Source: Stappia indica
GTDB lineage: Bacteria > Pseudomonadota > Alphaproteobacteria > Rhizobiales > Stappiaceae
Reading direction: 5' to 3'
NCBI RefSeq assembly: GCF_009789575.1
Contig: NZ_CP046908.1
Coordinates: 1,798,001-1,862,000 of the forward strand
DNA length: 64,000 bases
Positions 29,440-36,688 of the stretch are shown in pieces. The notes below the pieces were generated by a model that had not been told where the DNA came from, did no database searches, and saw nothing but the letters and a program-made list of their open reading frames with translations. The position numbers and the translations under genes are program-made. The first letter of the stretch is position 1. Each line of letters begins with the position of its first letter.

Positions 29440-30738
29440 TTACCCGGCCTTTTTCCCGAAGAAGGAGAGCGCCCCGGCAAGCTCCGGCCGGGAGCGTGCA
29501 GCCTGCTCCAGATCCTCGTTCGCGGCGACCGCCTCCCAGGCCTGGCGCAGGCTGGCGACGCCAGCCGCCGGGCCCGAAGGATGGGCGAGGATGCCCCCGC
29601 CCGCCATGAACAGGAAGTCGCTCGACCCGGCGGCCTGCGCCGTAACCGGCAGCGTGCCGGCCCACTGGCCGGAGGAGAAGGCCGGCATCACCGCGTCCGA
29701 GGCATCCGGTGCGTCAACGGCGAGCGGCTGGAGGCAGCGGCGCGCCGCCTCCTCCACCTCTTGGGGAGCGTCGGAGAACTTGCCGCCGATGCCGTGCACA
29801 TGCATGTGGTCGACGCCGGCAAGGCGGTAGAGCGCCTGATAGGCGTCGAAGCCGATGCCGAGCAACGGATGGCGGGCGAAGGCGCCGAAGCCGTTGCGAT
29901 GGCCGTGCACGACGAGCGGCGTGGACCGGCGCAGCGACTGCATCGCCGACAGGCCGCACCAGTTGAGGCTGGCCATGACGCAGGACCCGCCCTCGCGCTC
30001 CACCAGATCCGCATGGCGGCGCATGGCGTCGAGCTCGTCGGTGATGTTGAAGGCGACCATGACAGTGCGGCCGCTGCGCTCGCGATAGGCCCGCACCTGA
30101 GCCATCACCGCGCGGACCCGCGCCTCCAGCGGCGCATGGTCCGGGTCGGCGCAGATCTCGTCGTCCTTGATGAACTCGACGCCGGCCTCGCAAAGATCCG
30201 CCACCAGCGCGGCGATCTCGTCGGCGCTCAGGCCGACATTCGGCTTGATGATGGTGCCGAAGAGCGGCCGACCAGCCACGCCGAGCACCGCGCGGGTGCC
30301 GCCAACGCCGTGCAGCGGCAGGTCGAACCGGGTGCGGCAGGCCTGCGGCAGGGCGACATCGACGAGGCGAAGCCCGGTGACCTCGCCGAGATCGTAGAGA
30401 TTGCCGGCGACCGTGGCGGCAAGGGTCGGCAGGTTGGTGCCGATATTGGCGAGCGGATAGGCGATGCGCACCCGTGCGCGCCGCCAGGGGCCGGGCGTGC
30501 CCTGCCGCTCGAGCCAGGCGCTGGCAAGGCTCGGGGCGCTCGCCGGCGCCAAGTCCTCGACGGACAGCACCTCGGCGCCGGCACGGGCGCGGAGTTCGTC
30601 GCTCTCGCCGGCAACACGCACGAAGGTGCCGCAGCTCTGCTCGCCGGCCATGATCGCCGCGACCTTTTCCGGCGCGAGCGGCGTCTCGATCAGATAGGTC
30701 GCCTCGACGCTGTCGGCTTTGAGGGGGATCGCCTGCAT
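29440..30738 (-). CDS. oiaX: RuBisCO-like protein (form IV), OiaX-like
   Basis: 432 residues of the RuBisCO large-subunit fold. Visible active-site parts are K165 in GTIIKPNVGL, the metal-binding K191-D-D-E in FIKDDE (the Lys that is carbamylated in RuBisCO), VVHGHRNGFGAF, a loop-6-like GIGGKF with Lys, and the phosphate-site AGGGILAHPSGPAAG. These look catalytically intact. OiaX acts on 3-oxo-isoapionate 4-phosphate to give 3-phosphoglycerate and glycolate, and the neighbouring DUF1537 kinase would make that substrate. It is not a CO2-fixing enzyme: no small subunit or phosphoribulokinase gene is present. Confidence 0.7.
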   Translation of the reverse strand: MQAIPLKADSVEATYLIETPLAPEKVAAIMAGEQSCGTFVRVAGESDELRARAGAEVLSVEDLAPASAPSLASAWLERQGTPGPWRRARVRIAYPLANIGTNLPTLAATVAGNLYDLGEVTGLRLVDVALPQACRTRFDLPLHGVGGTRAVLGVAGRPLFGTIIKPNVGLSADEIAALVADLCEAGVEFIKDDEICADPDHAPLEARVRAVMAQVRAYRERSGRTVMVAFNITDELDAMRRHADLVEREGGSCVMASLNWCGLSAMQSLRRSTPLVVHGHRNGFGAFARHPLLGIGFDAYQALYRLAGVDHMHVHGIGGKFSDAPQEVEEAARRCLQPLAVDAPDASDAVMPAFSSGQWAGTLPVTAQAAGSSDFLFMAGGGILAHPSGPAAGVASLRQAWEAVAANEDLEQAARSRPELAGALSFFGKKAG

Positions 30739-30746
30739 CGCCCGCC

Positions 30747-31286
30747 TCAGATCGCGGAAAGGTCGGGGAAGGGACGGACCGGATCGCTGCCGTCCCAGCC
30801 TTCCGAGGCAGCGCGGATCAGGTCGAACATCCGGCCCTTCGGCCCCATCACCTCGGACAGCTCGATCACCGTGCCGGGATGGGCCTCGCGGTCGAAATAG
30901 GCGAAGCGGCCGTTCGCCCCGACCTTGCCGCTCATCTTCACGCGGAAGCCTTCGGCCTCCATGCGGGCGAGATCCGCGTCGTAATCTTGCGTCCAGTAGG
31001 CGACATGCTGCAGCCCGCGATGGCCGGCGAGCCGGAAGTCGCGATACATCGACGGGGCGTCGTTGCGGGTCTGGATCAGCTCGACCTGCACCTCGCCGCT
31101 GTTGGCCAGCGCAACGGAATTGTGGACCTTGAAGGACTGGCCGTCATAGCGGTAGTCCTCGATGGGCACCTTGGGATTGTAGTACCACGGGCCGACGCCC
31201 ATGACCTTGTGCCAATGCTCCATCGCCGCCTCGATGTCGTCGACCACGTAGCCGAGCTGGCGGATTGCGCCGAGAAACCTGCTCAT
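30747..31286 (-). CDS. VOC-superfamily protein in the RuBisCO-like operon
   Basis: 179 residues, two-module vicinal-oxygen-chelate fold. Candidate metal ligands are H94 in GLQHVAYW and E142 in VIELSE; the first module has Gln (Q10 in RQLGYVV) where many relatives have His, and a further Gln at 67. No signal peptide. It lies 8 bases from both neighbours (DctM and the RuBisCO-like gene), so it belongs to the same pathway. Epimerase, isomerase or dioxygenase action on the imported branched acid is possible; function not known. Confidence 0.72.
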   Translation of the reverse strand: MSRFLGAIRQLGYVVDDIEAAMEHWHKVMGVGPWYYNPKVPIEDYRYDGQSFKVHNSVALANSGEVQVELIQTRNDAPSMYRDFRLAGHRGLQHVAYWTQDYDADLARMEAEGFRVKMSGKVGANGRFAYFDREAHPGTVIELSEVMGPKGRMFDLIRAASEGWDGSDPVRPFPDLSAI

Positions 31287-31294
31287 GAAGAACC

Positions 31295-32572
31295 CTATTG
31301 CGAGAGAAGTCGGGGAAGCCACGTCGACACGGCCGGCACGGCCGAGACGACCAGCAGCGACAGCGCGAGGGGCAGGAAGAAGGGCAGCACGCCGCGGATG
31401 ACCGAATGGACCGGCATCCTGGCGACGATGGAGACCATGTAGAGGCTCATGCCGATGGGCGGCGTCAGCAGCCCGATCATCAGGTTGAGCACGAAGACGA
31501 TGCCGAGCTGCAGCGGATCGACGCCGGCCTGGTGCAGCGCCGGGGCGACGATGGGCGCGATGATCAGGATCGCCGCGATGGATTCCAGGAACATGCCGAC
31601 GACGAGCAGCAGCACGTTGACCAGCAGCAGCAGCACGAGCGGATTGTCGGAAAGCCCCAGAAGCATCTGCCCGGCCATCGCCGGGACCTGGTCGAGCGTC
31701 AGCACCCAGGCGAAGACGGCGGCCGTCGACACGATGAACAGGATGCCGGCGGTCGCCTCCACCGTTTCGCGCAGGCTCTCCCACACGGCCTTGAGGGTGA
31801 GCGAACGGTAGACGAGGAAGCCGATGGCCAGCGCATAGGCGACCGTGACGCCGGCGACTTCGGTGGGGCCGAAATAGCCGCTGAGCAGCCCGCCGATCAG
31901 GATCACCGGGGCGACCAGCGCCGGCAGCGAGATCACCGCCTTGCGGGCGACGGCGCGCAGCGACGGGCTGACCGTGTCGCGCGGCAGGTTGTAGATGCGC
32001 GCCATGACGGCGACCTGCACCATCAGGAAGGCCGTGATCAGCAGCGCCGGGACGATGCCGGCGACCAGCAGCTGCACCGCCGAGACATTGGTGACGCTGG
32101 CATAGATGATCAGCGGGATGGAGGGCGGGAAGATCGGCCCGATGGTCGCCGCCGCGATGGTGATGCCGGCGGCGAAATCGCGCCGGTAGCCCTGCGCCGA
32201 CATCTGGTCGATCTGGATCTTGCCGAGCGCGCCGATATCGGCGAGTGCGGCGCCCGAGACGCCGGAAAAGATCAGGCTGACGAGGATCGACACCTGCGCG
32301 ACCGCGCCGCGGATGCGCCCGACGACGAGCCGCACCAGGTCGAAGATATGGGTTGTGACGCCCATCGCGTTGAGCAGGCTCGCCGCCAGGATGAACAGCG
32401 GCACGGCGAGCAGCGGCGTCGAATCGAGCGCGTTGATGCCGCGCTGCGCCAAGACATGCACCGGCAGGTCGAAGGCGGCGATGGCCAGTGCCGAGGCAAG
32501 GCCGAGGGCAACGGCAATCGGCGCGCCGAGCAGCAGCGCGGCGGAAAAGACGAGGAGAAGCAGGAGGCTCAT
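31295..32572 (-). CDS. dctM: TRAP transporter large permease, DctM family
   Basis: 425 residues, about 12 membrane helices, standard DctM length. Conserved segments are FSGVSGAALADIGALGKIQI (about 104-123), ATIGPIFPPSIPLIIYASVT and GLLTPPIGMSLYM. It starts within the DctQ stop (4-bp overlap). It is the ion-coupled translocation subunit for the sugar acid fed to the kinase and RuBisCO-like pair. Confidence 0.88.
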   Translation of the reverse strand: MSLLLLLVFSAALLLGAPIAVALGLASALAIAAFDLPVHVLAQRGINALDSTPLLAVPLFILAASLLNAMGVTTHIFDLVRLVVGRIRGAVAQVSILVSLIFSGVSGAALADIGALGKIQIDQMSAQGYRRDFAAGITIAAATIGPIFPPSIPLIIYASVTNVSAVQLLVAGIVPALLITAFLMVQVAVMARIYNLPRDTVSPSLRAVARKAVISLPALVAPVILIGGLLSGYFGPTEVAGVTVAYALAIGFLVYRSLTLKAVWESLRETVEATAGILFIVSTAAVFAWVLTLDQVPAMAGQMLLGLSDNPLVLLLLVNVLLLVVGMFLESIAAILIIAPIVAPALHQAGVDPLQLGIVFVLNLMIGLLTPPIGMSLYMVSIVARMPVHSVIRGVLPFFLPLALSLLVVSAVPAVSTWLPRLLSQ

Positions 32573-33123
32573 GGCAGGGCCTGATCGGAACCGGGGAGCG
32601 TCTGGCCGCGAAGAAGCGCGAGCAGGCGGGCAAGGGTGACCAGCGCCAGCAGCACCATCGCGACGATGGCCGGCGCGTAGAACACCCAGTTGGGGATGCC
32701 GAGGGTCGGGGTGGCGAATTTCCACGCCCGGCCGAGAAAACGGTAGAGCCCGTAGAGGAAGAAGAGCGAGAAGGCGAGGACGCTGAGCTCGACCAGCAGG
32801 CCGGTCCAGCGGCGGGCAGGCGCCGGCAGCGACATCGGCACCAGATCCACCGCCACATGCCGGCCCTGCAGGGCGAGCAACGGCACGCAGAGGAAGACGA
32901 GCGCGACGCCGCAGAAGCGGGCGAGCTCGTCCGCCCAGGGCATGCCGAGATCGAGCAGGTTGCGGCCGAGCACCTGGCCGACGACCAGCACGCTCATCGC
33001 CATCAGCAGCAGCACGGCGAGGGTGCGGCAGCACGCCGCCGCACCTGCAAGGAGCCTGCCGCCCGGGGGGACGGGACCGGCCCCTCCGGAATCAGGGGAG
33101 ACGGGGTCAGTCGCGCCGGTCAT
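32569..33123 (-). CDS. dctQ: TRAP transporter small permease, DctQ family
   Basis: 184 residues with an extended Pro/Gly-rich N-terminus of about 30 residues and then four membrane helices. The loop GMPWADELARFCGVALVF is the DctQ signature. The gene lies between dctP (30-bp gap) and dctM (overlap), forming a standard dctPQM order. Confidence 0.83.
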   Translation of the reverse strand: MTGATDPVSPDSGGAGPVPPGGRLLAGAAACCRTLAVLLLMAMSVLVVGQVLGRNLLDLGMPWADELARFCGVALVFLCVPLLALQGRHVAVDLVPMSLPAPARRWTGLLVELSVLAFSLFFLYGLYRFLGRAWKFATPTLGIPNWVFYAPAIVAMVLLALVTLARLLALLRGQTLPGSDQALP

Positions 33124-33153
33124 GGCCGCACTTCTCGCTCAACGTTCGGGCGA

Positions 33154-34173
33154 TCAGGAGATCGCGCGGATCTTCTCATAGAGGGCGCCGTATTTTTCGC
33201 CGAAGCGCTCGTTGACGAGCTTGCTGACCGAGGCGCGGAAGGCCTCCACGTCGAGCCCGTCTTCCGGCCCGATCACCGTCATGCCGGCCTCGCGCAGCGC
33301 CTGAGTATCCTTGGCCTCGTTGTCCTGGATCGCCTTGGTGGCGCGCTCGCGGATCTCCAGCGCAGCGGCGGCAACCGCCTCCTTCTGGGCCGGCGACAGG
33401 GCCTGCCAGGCGTCCTCGTTCATCACCACGACCTCGGCATTGGACATGTGGCCGGTCAGCATCAGATGCGACTGCACGTCGTAGAGCTTGACGTTGAGGA
33501 TGACGTTGACCGGGTTCTCCTGGCCGGCGACGACGCCGGTGGCAAGCGCGGTGGGCACTTCCGACCAGTCGACCGGAACCGGAGCTGCGCCCATGCCCTC
33601 GATGGCGGCCTGGTAGATCGGGAAAGGCACGGCGCGGATCTTCTCGCCGGCAAGGTCGGCCGGCTTGTAGACCGCCTTGTTGGCGGTGAGATTGCGGCGG
33701 CCGAAATAGTGGGCGTAGATCACGCGGACATTGGCCGCCTGGATCAGGCCCTGGTTGAGCTCCTGCATCACCGGCGAATTGATGTCCATCACCTTCATCA
33801 GGTGGTCGACGTCGCGATAGAGATAGGGCGTGTCGAGCGCCGCGAAGGGCTCGTAGAGCGAGCCGATGCCGCCGGCGGTGTTGTGCGAGAAGGCGATGGT
33901 GCCGAGCGAGACAGCCTCGGCCAGCTCCTGCAGCTTGCCGAGCTGGGAGGAGGGATAGACCTGCACGGCGACGTCGCCGCCCGAATGCTTGGCCACCGCT
34001 TCCGCGAACCAGTCGGCCTGGGCACCGGCGACGCTGGCCGGCTCGTTGTTGTGGCCGTAGCGCAGGGTGAGCGACTGGGCGCGGGCGAAGCCCGGCGCCA
34101 TGGCGAAGGCACCCGCACCGAGACCGAGCGCAAGGGCGCCGCGCCGCGTGACGGAAAACAGCTGTCTGGTCAT
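33154..34173 (-). CDS. dctP: TRAP transporter substrate-binding protein, DctP family
   Basis: 339-residue periplasmic protein. The signal has a twin-arginine look (TRRGALALGLGAG) and ends FARA, so Tat export is possible. The mature domain has RYGHNNEPAS, the long helix region with ELAEAVSLGTIAFSHNTAG, and the carboxylate-pairing Arg region around GEKIRAVPFPIY. The ATG at 34173 follows GGGAGGA; upstream in-frame codons lie in the promoter. First gene of the operon, divergent from the LacI-type gene. Confidence 0.86.
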   Translation of the reverse strand: MTRQLFSVTRRGALALGLGAGAFAMAPGFARAQSLTLRYGHNNEPASVAGAQADWFAEAVAKHSGGDVAVQVYPSSQLGKLQELAEAVSLGTIAFSHNTAGGIGSLYEPFAALDTPYLYRDVDHLMKVMDINSPVMQELNQGLIQAANVRVIYAHYFGRRNLTANKAVYKPADLAGEKIRAVPFPIYQAAIEGMGAAPVPVDWSEVPTALATGVVAGQENPVNVILNVKLYDVQSHLMLTGHMSNAEVVVMNEDAWQALSPAQKEAVAAAALEIRERATKAIQDNEAKDTQALREAGMTVIGPEDGLDVEAFRASVSKLVNERFGEKYGALYEKIRAIS

Positions 34174-34220
34174 TGCATCCTCCCAAGATGGTTCCATGGC
34201 CCGGCTTTTCCGAAGGCTCA

Positions 34221-34343
34221 TGAGGTATTTTGACGGCCTTGAATAGATGGAGACCGCCGAAATCCGTTCCTCTTGACAAAAGGCTACGAAGCCGTGAGCA
34301 TCACGTCAAACATCAAATATTGAGGTATTTTGAGGTGCCCTCA
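34221..34343. promoter_or_regulatory. paired operator candidates between dctP and the LacI-type gene
   Basis: TGAGGTATTTTGA occurs twice, at 34221-34233 and 34321-34333, exactly 100 bp apart and in the same orientation. The second copy is joined to TCAAATATTGA (34313-34323) and TGAGG-N3-CCTCA (34331-34343), both perfect palindromes; the first copy starts in CTCATGAG (34217-34224). Two operators in one divergent promoter would suit repression by DNA looping. Also TTGACA at 34273-34278 could be a -35 box. Confidence 0.5.
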
Positions 34344-35402
34344 GGAGAGATCCAGCTCCCGTCCCAGATCCCGTCCCAGATCCCATCCATGGCGGACCTG
34401 GCCGAAGCGGCCGGCGTGTCGCTGGCGACCGTCGACCGGGTGCTGAACCGCCGCAAGGGCGTCAAGGACCGCACGGTCGCCCGGGTGCTCGCGGCGGCGG
34501 TGGAGCTCGGCTACATGAGCGCGGAGGAGCGCGACAAGCTGGGCGGCCAGCGCCCGCCGAACGTCGCCTTCCTGCTGCCGATGGGCAGCAACCCCTATCT
34601 GCGCCTGCTGGGCGACAAGGTGCGCGGCGTCGCCGACACCCAGACGCGCGATGCATCGCCGCTGCGCTGCTTCTTCATCGAGAGCTTCGATGCCGGCGCG
34701 CTGGCCGCGGCCCTGCGCCACCACGCCCGCTGGGCCGACGGCATCGCCTTCATGGCCATCGACCACCCCTTGGTGCGCGAGGCGGCGGAAGAGGTGAGCG
34801 CGGCCGGCACCCGGCTCGTCACCATCGTCTCCGACCTGCCGCACCCGGCGCGCGAGGCCTATGTCGGGCTCGACAACCAGGCGGCCGGGCGCACGGCGGC
34901 CCTGCTGCTCGGCCGGTTCTGCGGCGCGCGCGAGGGCAGCGTCGCGCTGGTCGCCGGCAGCCGCACCTACCGCGCCCACGCGGAGCGCGAGATGGGGTTC
35001 CTCGGCCTGCTGGAGGAGAGCTACCCGGACCTCAGGGTCGTCGGCATGCGCGAGGGCCACGACGACCGCAACGAGAACTACAACCACACCCGCTCGCTGC
35101 TGGAGCAGAACCCGGACCTCGTCGGCATCTACAATGTCGGCGGCTCGTCCGACGGCATCGCCCGGGCGCTCGCCGAAAAGGGGATGGGCGAGCGGGTCGT
35201 GTTCATCGGCCACGGCCTGACCGCCGACACCCGCCGCCTGCTGATCGAGGGCACGATGGACGCGGTGATCAACTCCGACCCGGACCAGGTGATCGGCGAG
35301 ACGCTGGCCCGTTTCGCGCAGCCGGCAGGCGGCGCCGGCCTGCGCCCGCCGCTGAAGATGGACCTGATCTTCCGCGAGAACATCCCCTCGCAATATCTTT
35401 AA
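34335..35402 (+). CDS. LacI-family regulator with sugar-binding (periplasmic-binding-like) domain
   Basis: About 355 residues. The helix-turn-helix ADLAEAAGVSLATVDRVLNRR is clear, and the effector domain begins about PNVAFLLPMGSNPYL and continues to the end. LacI proteins need a few residues before the helix, so I favour the GTG at 34335 (GAGG 9 bases upstream) over the ATG at 34389, which lacks a ribosome site and would clip the first helix. The N-terminal extension holds a SQIPSQIPS micro-repeat made by a 12-bp tandem duplication. It probably represses the divergent TRAP/oiaXK operon. A weak AACCG/CGGTT hairpin overlaps its stop. Confidence 0.78.
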   Translation: MPSGEIQLPSQIPSQIPSMADLAEAAGVSLATVDRVLNRRKGVKDRTVARVLAAAVELGYMSAEERDKLGGQRPPNVAFLLPMGSNPYLRLLGDKVRGVADTQTRDASPLRCFFIESFDAGALAAALRHHARWADGIAFMAIDHPLVREAAEEVSAAGTRLVTIVSDLPHPAREAYVGLDNQAAGRTAALLLGRFCGAREGSVALVAGSRTYRAHAEREMGFLGLLEESYPDLRVVGMREGHDDRNENYNHTRSLLEQNPDLVGIYNVGGSSDGIARALAEKGMGERVVFIGHGLTADTRRLLIEGTMDAVINSDPDQVIGETLARFAQPAGGAGLRPPLKMDLIFRENIPSQYL

Positions 35403-35465
35403 CCGGCTAATTCGGTTTTCTCCGGAAGCCCCTGCACCCGCTTGCAAACTTTCCGTAACGTCGCG

Positions 35466-35491
35466 GGAACCAAATCGCCCCGACGCACGTT
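35466..35491 (+). promoter_or_regulatory. EcfG-type general stress promoter (GGAAC-N17-CGTT)
   Basis: GGAAC at 35466-35470 and CGTT at 35488-35491 with a 17-base spacer, an exact match to the known alphaproteobacterial EcfG promoter consensus. It drives the small PLDc_N-domain gene at 35615, leaving a leader of about 115 bases. Confidence 0.75.
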
Positions 35492-35614
35492 CATCTCCCG
35501 ACATCGCCTGTTTTGACAGGGCGGAACGGCGGCCACCGGCCGCGCCCCGCACCGCAAAGTGACGCGGTCGACCGACGAGCACGCCGCCTGCGCGGCCGCA
35601 AAAGGAGTATGAAC

Positions 35615-35806
35615 ATGGGTATCGAGGTGGGGGGCCTGCTCGGCCTCATCATTCTGGTTCTGGACGTCTACGCAATCATCAAGATCGTCGGCTCGGGTGC
35701 CTCCACGCTCGCGAAGGTCATCTGGGTCGTCCTGATCCTGGCACTGCCCGTCCTCGGCTTCCTCATCTGGCTTGTGGCCGGCCCGTCGCGCCCCGCAACC
35801 GTTTGA
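35615..35806 (+). CDS. small membrane protein with PLDc_N (phospholipase D-nuclease N-terminal-like) domain
   Basis: 63 residues, two membrane helices (about 5-25 and 36-57) with the LPVLGFLIWLVAGPSR ending characteristic of PLDc_N proteins. The ATG at 35615 is 7 bases from AAAGGAG; an ATG two codons upstream is too close to it. Preceded by an EcfG-type promoter, so expected to be induced by stress. Molecular role unknown; likely inner membrane. Confidence 0.7.
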   Translation: MGIEVGGLLGLIILVLDVYAIIKIVGSGASTLAKVIWVVLILALPVLGFLIWLVAGPSRPATV

Positions 35807-35860
35807 GCACCGTTCGCCAGCCCCGCAACGTCCGCATCGGTAAAAAGTACGGCGCCGGAT

Positions 35861-35885
35861 GGAACCAAGTCCGACACCGCGCGTT
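35861..35885 (+). promoter_or_regulatory. EcfG-type promoter of nepR1-ecfG1 (GGAAC-N16-CGTT)
   Basis: GGAAC at 35861-35865 and CGTT at 35882-35885 with a 16-base spacer, exact consensus. It implies that ecfG1 activates its own operon, as known for this system. It also shows that translation of nepR1 cannot begin at the in-frame ATG at 35859, which would lie inside the promoter. Confidence 0.85.
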
Positions 35886-35918
35886 TACGGTGCGGAGCTG
35901 AAGAAGGATTTGCTGCCT

Positions 35919-36110
35919 ATGCTAAATTACAGCGAGAAGTCCCTGAAAAAAGCGCCGCCAAACGCATCGGATGGCGATGTCCACTCTCGCATCAGCAACC
36001 AGCTGCAAACCTACTACAACGAGGTGCTGACCCAGCCCCTGCCCCAAAGGTTCGAGGACCTGCTGAGGAAACTGGACGAAAACGGCGGTTCCGAGGGGGA
36101 GACCCGGTAA
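35919..36110 (+). CDS. nepR: NepR-type anti-sigma factor (copy 1)
   Basis: 63 residues from ATG 35919. The conserved NepR core is seen: ISNQLQTYYNEVLTQPLPQRFEDLLRKLDE (quoted in part: QLQTYYNEVL and PLPQRFEDLL), two helices that clamp EcfG and, in stress, phosphorylated PhyR. The start is fixed by the EcfG promoter at 35861-35885; AAGAAGGA lies upstream of the ATG. The stop overlaps the ecfG1 start by one base (TAATG), giving tightly coupled anti-sigma and sigma synthesis. Confidence 0.85.
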   Translation: MLNYSEKSLKKAPPNASDGDVHSRISNQLQTYYNEVLTQPLPQRFEDLLRKLDENGGSEGETR

Positions 36111-36688
36111 TGAGCGAGCACAGCGTCGAGCTGAAAGACGAGATGGTGGCCTGCATTCCCAGCCTGCGCGCCTTCGCGGCGTCGCTGGTCGGGATGGGCG
36201 ACCGCGCCGACGACCTGGTCCAGGAAGCCTTGATGAAGGCGTGGTCCAATCTCGGCCGCTTCGAGCCCGGCACCAACATGAAGGCCTGGCTGTTCACGAT
36301 CCTGCGCAACACGCTCTACTCGACGCACCGCAAGCGCAAGCGCGAGGTGCAGGACGTGGACGGCCGCTATTCGGCAACGCTCGCCTCCCATCCCAATCAG
36401 ATGGGGCATCTCGACCTCGACGACTTCTGCCGGGCTCTCGACCAGCTTCCCGACGACCAGCGCGAGGCCTTGATCCTCATCGGGGCCTCCGGCTTTTCCT
36501 ATGAGGAGGCCGCCGAGATTTGCGGCTGTGCCATCGGCACGGTAAAAAGTCGCGTCAACCGCGCCCGCGCCCGGCTGGCCGACATCATGGGAACAGAGTC
36601 GACGAGCGAGTTCGGACCGGATCGAGCCGTGGAAGCTGTCCTCGCCCTTTCTCCCGGTTCGACGGTGAAGATCAGTGCCATGGAGTAA
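36110..36688 (+). CDS. ecfG: EcfG-type ECF sigma factor (copy 1), general stress response
   Basis: 192 residues. Region 2 (about 15-80) has DDLVQEALMKAWSNLGRF and the -10-binding TNMKAWLFTILRN; region 4 (about 115-165) has LPDDQREALILIGASGFSYE and the recognition helix IGTVKSRVNRARARL. These are hallmarks of the ECF15/EcfG group. It directs RNA polymerase to GGAAC-N16/17-CGTT promoters when NepR is removed by PhyR-P. It has a C-terminal tail of about 25 residues rich in Ser/Ala not shared with copy 2. It overlaps the downstream kinase gene by 14 bp. Confidence 0.9.
   Translation: MSEHSVELKDEMVACIPSLRAFAASLVGMGDRADDLVQEALMKAWSNLGRFEPGTNMKAWLFTILRNTLYSTHRKRKREVQDVDGRYSATLASHPNQMGHLDLDDFCRALDQLPDDQREALILIGASGFSYEEAAEICGCAIGTVKSRVNRARARLADIMGTESTSEFGPDRAVEAVLALSPGSTVKISAME

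Noticed and set aside
29440-30738. RuBisCO large subunit for CO2 fixation
   Set aside because: The protein is of the form IV-like type, lies with a DUF1537 kinase and a TRAP importer, and there is no small subunit, phosphoribulokinase or carboxysome gene.
35859-35918. Upstream in-frame start for nepR1 at 35859
   Set aside because: The exact EcfG promoter at 35861-35885 begins 2 bases after it, so the extra 20 residues would not be on the mRNA. ATG 35919 fits the normal NepR length.
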